A stretch of DNA of 64,000 bases, from NCBI RefSeq assembly GCF_015694705.1, contig NZ_JADQDR010000002.1:372001-436000 (forward strand), in the 5' to 3' direction. The stretch comes from Pontibacter rufus (GTDB lineage Bacteria > Bacteroidota > Bacteroidia > Cytophagales > Hymenobacteraceae). The translations under genes were made by a program, and so were the position numbers. Below are positions 56,045-64,000 of the stretch, one piece after another (positions within the stretch are counted from its first letter, which is position 1; every line of letters begins with the position of its first letter). The notes beneath the pieces were generated by a model that was not told where the DNA came from, made no database searches, and saw only the letters and a list, made by a program, of their open reading frames with translations.

Positions 56045-59000
56045 TTAGAATTTAACATTTACCCCCAGGTTGATAATCCGTTGCTGCGGGTAGAACTGTG
56101 CATTGCCAGAGCTGGTTTCCGGGTCAAAATCCTTCACTTTGGTAAAGGTCAGCAGGTTGAAGGCATTGGCATACACTCTTACATTCTCAATTTTGATTTT
56201 AGACAGCAACTGAGAAGGCAGGTTATAGCCCAGTTCGATGTTCTTCAACCGCAGGAAGGCTGTGTTATAGAGCCAGAAATCGCTTGGGTAAAGCCCTCCG
56301 CTGACAGCGGACCCGGTTCTTGTGTCTACCCGTGGGTAAGATCCATCCGGATTGGATGGGCTCCATCTGTTATCGGCCCAGGTGCTGAAGAAATTACCGC
56401 TGATTCCTACATCGGGCAACACATACTGCCTCACCCTGCCCTGGCCCTGAAACAAGATTGACAGATCAAAGCTCTTATACTGAGCACCCAGGTTAACTCC
56501 GTACATAATCTCCGGGATGTTGCCCAAGTCCGTTCTTACCTGATCATCTGCCGTAATTTCACCATCCCCGTTGTAATCCTCATAAATCAGGTCTCCCAGC
56601 TGCGCTCCCGGCACATGGGGAAGCTGATCGAGCTCTTCCTGTGTCCGGAAAATACCAACAGATTTATATAATAAGTAGGTGTTCATTGGGCCGCCTGTTT
56701 GTCTTTGGTAGTCCAGCACTTCAGGCGCTTCATCGATGAAAACTATCTCATTTTTGGCATATGTTATATTACCCGAAATATTGTACCTGAAATCATCCGC
56801 AACCTTATCGTATCCCAGGGTTGCTTCGATACCGTTGTTGTTTACCTGCCCAATGTTTTCAGAGGGTACAAGCGGATCAGCCCCATAAGGGTTTACAATA
56901 CCCGTAATGTTGGGTACGGATGCATTTCTGTTAGCCAGAATATCTCTCCGCTTCTGTTGGAAATATATAAACTCAAAAGAGAAGTCGTTGAACAGCGTGC
57001 CTTCCAGGCCAACATCTGTTTTTTGGGCAACCTCCCACGTAATGGTTGGGTTTGCCAGCTTTACTAAGTTTATACCTGGGTGTACTTCTCCTCCGATAAC
57101 GTACCTGTTATCGAAAACATAGTTATTAATAAACTGGTTTGCCCCAACATTATCATTACCAAGTTCGCCATAAGAAGCGCGCAGCTTCAAATTATTCACA
57201 AAAGAAATACTGTTTCTGAACCAGGGCTCTTCGGATATGCGCCAGCCTACTGAAATACCCGGAAAATAGCCGTAGCGGCTGTCTGCCGGGAAGTTAGCGG
57301 AACCGTCAGCGCGCATCTGCAACTCAGCCAGGTACTTTTCTTTATAATTATAGGTTACCCGGCCTAAATAACTTCTCCTGGAAAAAACCCAGCTCCAACC
57401 TTCATTGCTCCTGTCATTCGGGCCGGTTCCTCCCTGCGAAAGCTCCGGCGTAAGCGGCGTAGGAAAGTTTCTTCTGCCGGCCTCAAAATGCTCCAGGCTG
57501 TTTTCACTTTGCTCATATCCTATAAAGGCACTGATACCATGGTCTCCGAACTGGCGTTCAAAGTTCAGCTTGATGTTAGAGGTGATCAGCGTGGTGTTTT
57601 CCTGCGCCTCAAACAACGACGCGTTGGGCTCTCCTACTGTAACCGGCCTGTAAACATCGCCGCCTTCGTAAGAATACACCACGTAAGGTTTTGTGAATGA
57701 TTTTGAAAAGTTCTGTCCTTTGTCAACAGAGTAGAAGCCGTCTACAGAAAGCCCTTCTACAAACGCAAGATCATACCTCGCCTTTAGTATCCCGTTAAAA
57801 ATCAGGCGTTGGTTTTTATTCAATCCCGCTGCATCCGTCACAATCATAACCGGGTTGATACCGCCCTCTACGCCCTGAGAAGGCAAGCCATTGGGATAGC
57901 GCGCCGGAATAAAAGGGTAAGCTCTGTAAGTTTGCCAGAAAATTCCACCGGCTCCGTACTGCGGATACTGCCGGTTTTCCTGTCTGCCCGAAAGAGACAG
58001 GCCAATATTAAAGCGCTCTGTTATGTCAGCATCCAGGTTTGTTCTGAAATTGTACTGCTTATACTTTGTTGCACCATTTTTATAAAGGCCGTCCTGGTAT
58101 ACTGTACCCAGCGAAGCATAATACCTGACATTTTCTGTGCCGCCGTTCACGGAAAGGTTTTGCCTGTTTTGCAGCGCTACAGGGTTCAATACCTCATCCA
58201 GCCAGTCTGTGTCGGGGTAATTCAAGGGGTCGGAGCCATTTCTGAAAAGCTCCATTTCCTCTGGTGTGTACCGCTGGTTCAGCCCTCCCGCAGGATTGTT
58301 ATAGTAATCTATTTCATTAAGTATGGTGGCGTATGTTGCGGCATCGGCAAATTCAGGCAAACGGGTTGGAGACGAAAAGCCCTGGTTAAAGCTATAAGAT
58401 ACGGTAGGCTTCCCTGTTGTTCCCCGCTTTGTTGTAACCAGGATAACCCCGTTCGCCGCCCTGCTACCATAAACGGCGGCAGAGGCATCCTTCAACACCG
58501 TAATGCTTTCAATATCGTTAGGGTCCAACCGATCCAGGCCTCCTATCTGGCCGGGAACGCCATCTACCACCACCAACACATCATTACTCCCTGTTGTTGC
58601 CAAACCCCGGATTCGGATCTCGGCGCCGTCATAGCCGGGTTCACCGCCACGGTTGTTAACAATCACACCTGAAACGCGGCCTGCCAGCGAGTTTGCCAGG
58701 TTGGGCTGGGGGCTCTTGTTTATAGCTGCTCCTTCCACCTCGGATATGGAGCCGGTTACAGTAGCTTTCTTTTGCGTGCCGTAGCCTACCACCACCACTT
58801 CTTCCAGGGCTTTCGTATCCGTCTGCAGGCTTACGTCTATCGTTGATCTGTTGTTAATCGGAACTTCCTGGGTCTGGTAGCCTATAAAAGAAAAGACAAG
58901 TGTGCCATCTAAACCAGGAACAGTAAGCGAATAATTGCCTTGCATGTCTGTAGGGGCCGCAGTAGCGGTGCCTTTCAGCAGCACGGTTACACCGGGCAAG

Positions 59001-59104
59001 CCCATCCCTGTTTCATCAGTTACTCTACCCTTTACAGTAGCATTTTGCGCAAGCACACTGGTTACAGAAAAAAGTGTGAGAAGAAGCACTAGCAGTAACT
59101 TCAT
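56045..59104 (-). CDS. SusC/RagA-family TonB-linked transporter, second locus
   Basis: The ATG at 59104 gives a signal peptide (MKLLLVLLLTLFSVTSVLAQ) and 1019 residues; an ATG at 59128 adds eight. The carboxypeptidase-regulatory-like domain (ATVKGRVTDETGMGLPGVTV..) covers about 20-100, followed by LEEVVVVGYGTQ, the plug with VLVVVDGVPGQIGGL and DASAAVYGSRAANGVILVTTKRG, and a barrel ending NLGVNVKF. It imports oligosaccharides delivered by SusD. The HTCS gene lies just upstream on the same strand, with a candidate activator site between. Confidence 0.94.
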   Translation of the reverse strand: MKLLLVLLLTLFSVTSVLAQNATVKGRVTDETGMGLPGVTVLLKGTATAAPTDMQGNYSLTVPGLDGTLVFSFIGYQTQEVPINNRSTIDVSLQTDTKALEEVVVVGYGTQKKATVTGSISEVEGAAINKSPQPNLANSLAGRVSGVIVNNRGGEPGYDGAEIRIRGLATTGSNDVLVVVDGVPGQIGGLDRLDPNDIESITVLKDASAAVYGSRAANGVILVTTKRGTTGKPTVSYSFNQGFSSPTRLPEFADAATYATILNEIDYYNNPAGGLNQRYTPEEMELFRNGSDPLNYPDTDWLDEVLNPVALQNRQNLSVNGGTENVRYYASLGTVYQDGLYKNGATKYKQYNFRTNLDADITERFNIGLSLSGRQENRQYPQYGAGGIFWQTYRAYPFIPARYPNGLPSQGVEGGINPVMIVTDAAGLNKNQRLIFNGILKARYDLAFVEGLSVDGFYSVDKGQNFSKSFTKPYVVYSYEGGDVYRPVTVGEPNASLFEAQENTTLITSNIKLNFERQFGDHGISAFIGYEQSENSLEHFEAGRRNFPTPLTPELSQGGTGPNDRSNEGWSWVFSRRSYLGRVTYNYKEKYLAELQMRADGSANFPADSRYGYFPGISVGWRISEEPWFRNSISFVNNLKLRASYGELGNDNVGANQFINNYVFDNRYVIGGEVHPGINLVKLANPTITWEVAQKTDVGLEGTLFNDFSFEFIYFQQKRRDILANRNASVPNITGIVNPYGADPLVPSENIGQVNNNGIEATLGYDKVADDFRYNISGNITYAKNEIVFIDEAPEVLDYQRQTGGPMNTYLLYKSVGIFRTQEELDQLPHVPGAQLGDLIYEDYNGDGEITADDQVRTDLGNIPEIMYGVNLGAQYKSFDLSILFQGQGRVRQYVLPDVGISGNFFSTWADNRWSPSNPDGSYPRVDTRTGSAVSGGLYPSDFWLYNTAFLRLKNIELGYNLPSQLLSKIKIENVRVYANAFNLLTFTKVKDFDPETSSGNAQFYPQQRIINLGVNVKF

Positions 59105-59221
59105 CTTTTTAAATAAAAGATGTTCCATATTTAAATGTTTAAGGTTAAAAAGCAGAATCCTTTTAGTTTGTATAAGCGATTAATAGCTACAACAAATGAA
59201 CACTTAAATACACTGCCGGGG

Positions 59222-59248
59222 AGGGGGTAAACTGACTTTTATAGGGGG
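59222..59248 (-). promoter_or_regulatory. Direct repeat between the HTCS gene and susC, candidate activator site
   Basis: AGGGGG occurs at 59222-59227 and 59243-59248, start to start 21 bp, so both copies face the same side of the helix. AraC-type domains of HTCS regulators bind direct repeats upstream of susC genes, and this pair lies about 120-145 bp before the susC start. Binding is inferred; the repeat is short. Confidence 0.4.
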
Positions 59249-59278
59249 ACAGATGTTGCGTTATTTTCAAAATAGCAC

Positions 59279-62200
59279 TCAAATGGCCACTTCAACGCTT
59301 TTTATATAGTCAGAAGGTGAGTACCCGAACTCTTTTGAGAAGCACTGCCTGAAATACTTATCATCATGGAAACCTACGAGACAGGCAACCTCGAATACTT
59401 TATACTTGCCGGACTTTAACAGCTTTGCTGCCTCCTGCATTTTCAGAGAACGCAGGTACGCAACAGGGGCCGCTCCTGTCAGCACCTTTATTTTCTTAAA
59501 AACAAGTGAGCGGCTCATGTTCAGGGCTGCTGAAAGCTCGTTTACATTAAAATTGGGATTGTCGAGGTTCTCCTTGAGTATTTCATATATCCGCTGCAGG
59601 AACTTTTCGTCAAGCGTGGATTCCTGCTTTGCGGGCTGAAGGCTGTTTATACTAAAAAGATTGAGATAGAACCGCTTTAGTTTTTCCTGCGACTGCAGCA
59701 GGTTATGAAGCTTCAGCTGCAATATCTCCGGGCTGAAAGGTTTCGTCAGGTATGCATCAGCCCCTGTTTCCAAGCCCTCTTTGTGGTGGCTTAAGGCAGT
59801 CTTAGCCGTTAAAAGCACAACAGGAATATGGCTGGTACGAATATCTGCCTTTAATTCCCGGCACATCTCAACCCCATCCATCACAGGCATCATGACATCA
59901 CTTATTATAATATCCGGATGCTGCGTACGTGCCTGCTCTATACCTTCTTTTCCATTAATAGCCTCGATAAGGTAAAAACTGTCTTCCAGGTAGTCTTTCA
60001 GAAACTTTCTGATCTCTTCCTCATCCTCTACTATCAGTATTTTCTTTAAGCCTTTTCTATGGTTAATGCTTTCAGTCGGCATGTCTTCTCCTGCCGCAGG
60101 TAAAACATGCAGCAGGTGTCCCGGCAGGGCAGCAGGAAGCGGTGTTTCACTGGTAAACACAGTATCAGAGTCAAAATGCTCCTTGCCTAAAGGTATTTTA
60201 AACCCAAAAACAGCGCCTTCTCCCTCTATACTTTTCACAAACACCTGCCCCTTGTGCAACTGCACGAGCTTCTTGGAAAGCGCCAGCCCCAAGCCCGAGC
60301 TCATAGGAGCCACAGGATTACCCTGGTAGAACCAGTCGAAAACGTGCTTTAACTGGCCAGCAGGAACTCCTATACCATTGTCTTTTACTTCTACAATAGC
60401 AAAGCTGCCTTGCCCTTCTTCAACAGGCATTTCCTCGGTCCTGATGGTTACGGCAATAACGCTGCCTTTACCGATATACTTGAAGGAATTGGAAAGAAGG
60501 TTATTGAGCACCATCTCCAGCTTCTCTCTGTCGAACCATGCAAAAACGGGAATATCCGGGGTAGACAGGCTATACTCGATCTGCTTTCTTTGCGCCAGTT
60601 CTTTAAAAGAAGTATAAACCTCCTCTACAAAGGCTACCATATTATCTTCTTTTACCTTCAGCGCCATGCTGCCGGCTTCAGCCCTGCGGTAATCCAGCAG
60701 TTTGTTAATGAGACTAAGCAGCTTGTGTGCGTTCCGGTAAACGAGCTGTAGTTTTCTGCCTGCAGGAGTAGTCTGGTTTTCTTTACTCAGCATCTCCTCC
60801 AGAGGGCCGAGCATGAGCGTGAGCGGCGTTCTGAACTCGTGCGATACTTCTGTAAAAAAGCGCAGCCTTTCCCGGGCAAGCCTGCGCTCTTTTCTGCTTT
60901 GGGCTTTTGCAAGCATTAGCTTACGCCGTAGCTTTTTCTGTTTGGTGCTGAAATGATAAACTGCATAGGCCAGCCCCGCTGACAGAAGCAGATAGAGAAA
61001 GTAAGCCAGAGGGGTTCGCCAGACAGGAGGAAGCACTTTTATCTGGACGGAAGTATATTTCGTTCCCCAGGCATCATTATGGTTCGAGGCTTTAACCATA
61101 AAGGTATAGTCGCCTGGTTCCAGGTAGCGGTAAGTGGCCGTACGCTGGCCGCCTACGTAGTTCCAGTCTTTGTCCAGCCCGTCTAATTTGTAAGCGTACC
61201 TGTTCTTTTCTGTATTGGCATAATCCAAAGCGCCAAATTCAATTATAAAAACCGGCTGGTCCGGTTTCAGTATAATCTTTTTGCTTTCCCCCACCATCTG
61301 CTCATAAGGGAGAAGCCCGTCTGTTAAACCATTTAATTTTACGGACTTGTTAAACAGCTGCAAACCTGTAATTACCACTTCAGGGGTGTTTAGCCTCTCT
61401 TTTACCTGGGACGGGTAAAACAAGTTCAATCCCTCTGTGCCGCCAAATCCCATATAGCCTTTGCTCTTGCGGTACAGGGCCGAACCAGGATTAAACTGCC
61501 CGCCCTGCAGGCCGTCTGCGGCGCTGTAATTGTAAAACTTTTGCGTCTTTACCTCTAATCTTGATAGACCTTTATTCGTGCTCATCCATACATTACCCAG
61601 CAAATCCGGAAGGATGGCGTACACCGTATTGTTTGCCAAACCATTTTTCTCACTGTAGCGCGTTGTCTTTTTTCTTAACGTGTCATATACTATCAAACCA
61701 TCTTCTTCCGTGCCGATCCAGAGCTTCTGATTTTCATCCATGTAAAGAGAAAAGATAACGTCGCTTGGCAAATAGCCTTTATCCTGTGGCTTATAATAGT
61801 GCTTTGTAAATGTCTGTGTGGCCCGGGAAAAGCTGTACAGGCCGCCTCCATACGTTCCGATCCAGAGCCTGCCGCCTTTGTCTTCAGCAATCGCCCTTAT
61901 GTCGTTTGAGGTGATACTGCTGTTAGCCGTGTTAAAATTTTTGAAGGACCCGGTATTCTGATTAAACAGGCTTAGACCGCCGCCATTTGTGCCAATCCAG
62001 ATATTGTGCTTTGCATCTTCGAAAATAACCCGGACGTCATTTCCTCCCAGGCTTGAGGCATCGGCACGCGCATGCTTGAAATTCACAAAGGAGTCTGTCT
62101 CTTTGTTGTACAGAAATAACCCCTGTGCATAGGAGCCGAACCACAAATTATGTTCTGCATCCTGCAGCGCACAAAGAATAGCATCATCCGTCAACCCGCC

Positions 62201-63457
62201 GCCACCTTTACGGGCAGTATAATGCTTAAGCACCTCTCCGTCTGCACTACACTTATAAATGCCGCTTCCATCAGTACCCAGCCACAAGTTACCTTCACTG
62301 TCAGTACAAATACCATAGTAACGTATATCACCTTCTGCAGCAACAGCAGTTTGCCCGGAGCGAAGATGCATCTTGATAAACTTCTCTTTTTCGTTGCTTA
62401 TCATGTTGATGCCGTCGCCGTAAGTGCCTACCCACATGTTATGGTCTTTGTCTTCGTATAGTGCCTGCACAGAGCGTTGGGTAAGCCTAGTTCCATCTTT
62501 GCCCTTCACCTCTGCAAAACTAAATTCACTCAGGGCCTGCACATCAAGCTGCCTGATATCCAGTTTATACACGCCCCCGTCCTGCACGCCTATCCATAGC
62601 ATTTCCTTGCTGTCTTCCAGAACAGACAAAATAATGTTGCTGCCCAGTGCGTACTTTTTGGCATCGAAAACAAAGTACCTGCCTTTCTGTCGCTGGTATA
62701 AGACTAACCCACGCGTGGTACCTATCCAAATATTATCGAAGTGGTCCTCATAAATACATTTGATGTTAGGAGATGGCAGCGCGCTAGTTTGTGAGAGGTG
62801 TAAGACCTTTTCCGAAACAATGCCATCCTGCACCTTAAAGACATTTAGCCCCGCATCCTGCGTACCTACCCACAATAGCCCGTCACCATCCTGGTGCAGG
62901 CTGATAACCTTATTGCTCGACAAGGCCGGAAGGGTTTGCTGATTATAGGGGATAAACATGTTTTTACCCCTGTCATAATAGGAAAACCCGGCATTGTAAG
63001 AAGCTACCCATAAGTTTCCTGCCGCACTTTCAGTAATATCGCTGATGTCGTTGCCCACAATGGAGCTTTTATCACCAGGAATGTGCCGGTAATGCGTAAA
63101 CCTTTCCGTTTTAGCATCAAACCGGTTCAACCCGTGTCTGGACGATACCCATAGAACACCTTCAGAGTCTTTGAAAACTTTCTGAATAAAATTACCCGTT
63201 AGAGTATAAGTATGGTCTGGATCATACTTAAAGCTTTTAAAGGCGTAGCCATCAAAACGGTTTAATCCGTCTTCGGTAGCAAACCACATCAGCCCCTTGT
63301 TGTCTTGTGTGATACTTGTTACAATCCCAAGAGACAAGCCATCCTTTACACCATATTTCTTTATGATATTCTCGGGTTGATTCGGGATAAAAGAAGTAAG
63401 TAAAAACAAGAAACCGGCCAGGGTACATTGTCTTACCAGATGCAAAGTATCTTTCAT
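59279..63457 (-). CDS. Hybrid two-component system sensor/regulator (HTCS)
   Basis: A 1392-residue one-protein signalling system. A signal segment (about 1-25) leads to periplasmic two-bladed-propeller repeats (Reg_prop, many MWFATEDGLNRFDGY-like units, to about 740), a Y_Y_Y domain (about 770-812) and one membrane helix (about 816-836). Inside the cell come HisKA with His873 (VSHEFRTPL), HATPase_c (DNGIGVPAG, SGLGLALSKKLV), a receiver with Asp1187 (IIISDVMMPVMDG) and a C-terminal AraC-type HTH (about 1290-1390). HTCS proteins bind glycan breakdown products and switch on the adjacent SusCD locus. It lies 151 bp upstream of susC. Confidence 0.95.
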   Translation of the reverse strand: MKDTLHLVRQCTLAGFLFLLTSFIPNQPENIIKKYGVKDGLSLGIVTSITQDNKGLMWFATEDGLNRFDGYAFKSFKYDPDHTYTLTGNFIQKVFKDSEGVLWVSSRHGLNRFDAKTERFTHYRHIPGDKSSIVGNDISDITESAAGNLWVASYNAGFSYYDRGKNMFIPYNQQTLPALSSNKVISLHQDGDGLLWVGTQDAGLNVFKVQDGIVSEKVLHLSQTSALPSPNIKCIYEDHFDNIWIGTTRGLVLYQRQKGRYFVFDAKKYALGSNIILSVLEDSKEMLWIGVQDGGVYKLDIRQLDVQALSEFSFAEVKGKDGTRLTQRSVQALYEDKDHNMWVGTYGDGINMISNEKEKFIKMHLRSGQTAVAAEGDIRYYGICTDSEGNLWLGTDGSGIYKCSADGEVLKHYTARKGGGGLTDDAILCALQDAEHNLWFGSYAQGLFLYNKETDSFVNFKHARADASSLGGNDVRVIFEDAKHNIWIGTNGGGLSLFNQNTGSFKNFNTANSSITSNDIRAIAEDKGGRLWIGTYGGGLYSFSRATQTFTKHYYKPQDKGYLPSDVIFSLYMDENQKLWIGTEEDGLIVYDTLRKKTTRYSEKNGLANNTVYAILPDLLGNVWMSTNKGLSRLEVKTQKFYNYSAADGLQGGQFNPGSALYRKSKGYMGFGGTEGLNLFYPSQVKERLNTPEVVITGLQLFNKSVKLNGLTDGLLPYEQMVGESKKIILKPDQPVFIIEFGALDYANTEKNRYAYKLDGLDKDWNYVGGQRTATYRYLEPGDYTFMVKASNHNDAWGTKYTSVQIKVLPPVWRTPLAYFLYLLLSAGLAYAVYHFSTKQKKLRRKLMLAKAQSRKERRLARERLRFFTEVSHEFRTPLTLMLGPLEEMLSKENQTTPAGRKLQLVYRNAHKLLSLINKLLDYRRAEAGSMALKVKEDNMVAFVEEVYTSFKELAQRKQIEYSLSTPDIPVFAWFDREKLEMVLNNLLSNSFKYIGKGSVIAVTIRTEEMPVEEGQGSFAIVEVKDNGIGVPAGQLKHVFDWFYQGNPVAPMSSGLGLALSKKLVQLHKGQVFVKSIEGEGAVFGFKIPLGKEHFDSDTVFTSETPLPAALPGHLLHVLPAAGEDMPTESINHRKGLKKILIVEDEEEIRKFLKDYLEDSFYLIEAINGKEGIEQARTQHPDIIISDVMMPVMDGVEMCRELKADIRTSHIPVVLLTAKTALSHHKEGLETGADAYLTKPFSPEILQLKLHNLLQSQEKLKRFYLNLFSINSLQPAKQESTLDEKFLQRIYEILKENLDNPNFNVNELSAALNMSRSLVFKKIKVLTGAAPVAYLRSLKMQEAAKLLKSGKYKVFEVACLVGFHDDKYFRQCFSKEFGYSPSDYIKSVEVAI

Positions 63458-63666
63458 ATATAACAGATTTACCGTCCCCGCTTTATTCCTCTTGTAAGTA
63501 TTAAATCCGACAGAGATGTCGCTCCGCCTAAATCCCGGAGCCCACCAGATACTAACATTTAATAAAGAGTACCCTGAAAATTATGTAAGTATGATTGTTT
63601 TAGCAGTAATGTAAACTAAAATCATAACCTTTCCAATTCCCGCATTCTTCATCTTCCAGGCAAAAT

Positions 63667-63698
63667 ATTGAAAAGCATCGTCAAATCACGTATTTTTG
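63667..63698 (+). promoter_or_regulatory. Promoter abutting a GTG start (possible leaderless mRNA)
   Basis: TATTTTTG at 63691-63698 is an exact TAnnTTTG box and ATTG at 63667-63670 lies 20 bp before it, one change from TTTG. The GTG start codon is at 63703, only 5 nt after the box, where transcription itself should begin. The rest of 63458-63666 shows no gene; it also holds the HTCS promoter on the other strand. Confidence 0.55.
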
Positions 63699-63702
63699 CA
63701 CC

Positions 63703-64000
63703 GTGAAAGCTTACTGCCTCTTACTGTCGCTTTTTGTATCGCTGTTATCGGTGTGGCCCTGCTGCACAGAAGATGTATGCAGCGATGCGGAAGGTATAAG
63801 CATAAGTGCAGAGGCTACTGCCGGTGCCCAGCCGGAACACCAGGACTGTACCAACTGCTCTCCCTTTCTGGCTTGTGGCGCCTGCACGGGTTTCACGGTA
63901 TCAGGCAACAGCCTGTTATTGCAGCCGGCTCCGGTGGTTTCAGCAACTGCACACAGGAGCGCCACGCAGGGAAACCGCACCATCCAAATATCCGCTTCCG
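63703..64000 (+). CDS. Small cysteine-rich secreted protein (DUF6660-like), 3' end cut by the window edge
   Basis: Starting with GTG at 63703, 99 codons are open to the right edge. The first 20 residues (MKAYCLLLSLFVSLLSVWPC) form a signal peptide, followed by CCTEDVCSDAEG, HQDCTNCSPFLACGACTGF and a Ser/Ala-rich tail. The C-x-P-F-x-x-C-x-x-C spacing resembles the DUF6660 proteins often found beside metal-efflux genes in Bacteroidota, so metal binding is possible. The family match is by eye only. No better ATG start exists, and the promoter immediately upstream supports the GTG. Confidence 0.65.
   Translation, partial: MKAYCLLLSLFVSLLSVWPCCTEDVCSDAEGISISAEATAGAQPEHQDCTNCSPFLACGACTGFTVSGNSLLLQPAPVVSATAHRSATQGNRTIQISAS

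Noticed and set aside
57809..58672. 287-codon plus-strand frame opposite susC of the second locus
   Set aside because: The susC plug and barrel sequence on the other strand is unambiguous, and the plus-strand product matches nothing.

Overview
The window reads as a chromosomal segment of a member of the Bacteroidota, most like a Cytophagales/Hymenobacteraceae (Pontibacter-type) genome. The support is two SusC/SusD pairs, a hybrid two-component sensor (HTCS), the Nudix-type arabinose regulator used by Bacteroidota instead of AraC, a BlaI/BlaR1-TonB cluster, weak Shine-Dalgarno sites and promoters of the TTTG-N19/20-TAnnTTTG type. The genus is inferred. I saw no tRNA, rRNA, CRISPR array, transposase or phage gene.

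Layout. 1-2.6 kb: a truncated NAD-dependent epimerase behind an SDR dehydrogenase, then a GNAT acetyltransferase. 3-7.2 kb: a BlaI-type repressor, a BlaR1-like M56 peptidase fused to a TonB C-terminal domain, a TonB-domain lipoprotein and a secreted protein with four TonB-like domains. 7.7-14.8 kb: L-arabinose catabolism (Nudix AraR, AraB, AraD, a sodium/solute symporter, AraA), followed by a convergent HAD hydrolase. 15.7-27.3 kb (minus strand): SusC, SusD and a DUF3823 lipoprotein; then a Gfo/Idh oxidoreductase, a ketose 3-epimerase-like enzyme and a large ThuA/dehydrogenase/cupredoxin protein. 27.7-32.2 kb (minus strand): arabinan enzymes, with an intact GH51 arabinofuranosidase and GH43 arabinanase alternating with two decayed genes (GH51 and GH43), each of which has lost its middle. 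32.5-41.5 kb: a secreted unknown, a response-regulator remnant, a PAP2 phosphatase, a TolC/membrane-fusion/RND efflux operon and an M28 peptidase. 41.8-45.2 kb: a GH43 lipoprotein, an MBL hydrolase and a DEAD-box helicase, with two copies of a paired-hairpin repeat. 45.4-63.5 kb (minus strand): a second polysaccharide-utilization locus with GH43, two GH2 enzymes, GH30, SusD, SusC and an HTCS. The right edge enters a small cysteine-rich secreted protein on the plus strand.

How it fits together. The intact GH51 and GH43 enzymes would release L-arabinose from arabinan or arabinogalactan. The symporter would import it, and AraA, AraB and AraD would convert it to D-xylulose 5-phosphate under AraR control. 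A perfect 15-bp palindrome just upstream of araB is the best AraR operator candidate. The GH30/GH2/GH2/GH43 set with its own HTCS suggests a beta-galactan or type II arabinogalactan substrate; this is inferred from the family mix.

Points for a second look: (i) tandem BlaI-type operators 20 bp apart overlapping a complete Bacteroidota promoter; (ii) serial amplification of TonB domains beside a BlaR1-TonB fusion; (iii) two glycosidase genes reduced to their two ends within 2.8 kb; (iv) a highly over-represented word, AAGTATA/TATACTT, that is sparse in both polysaccharide loci; (v) a decayed OmpR-family regulator; (vi) a likely leaderless GTG gene at the right edge. I see strong individual oddities but cannot claim a wholly new system.
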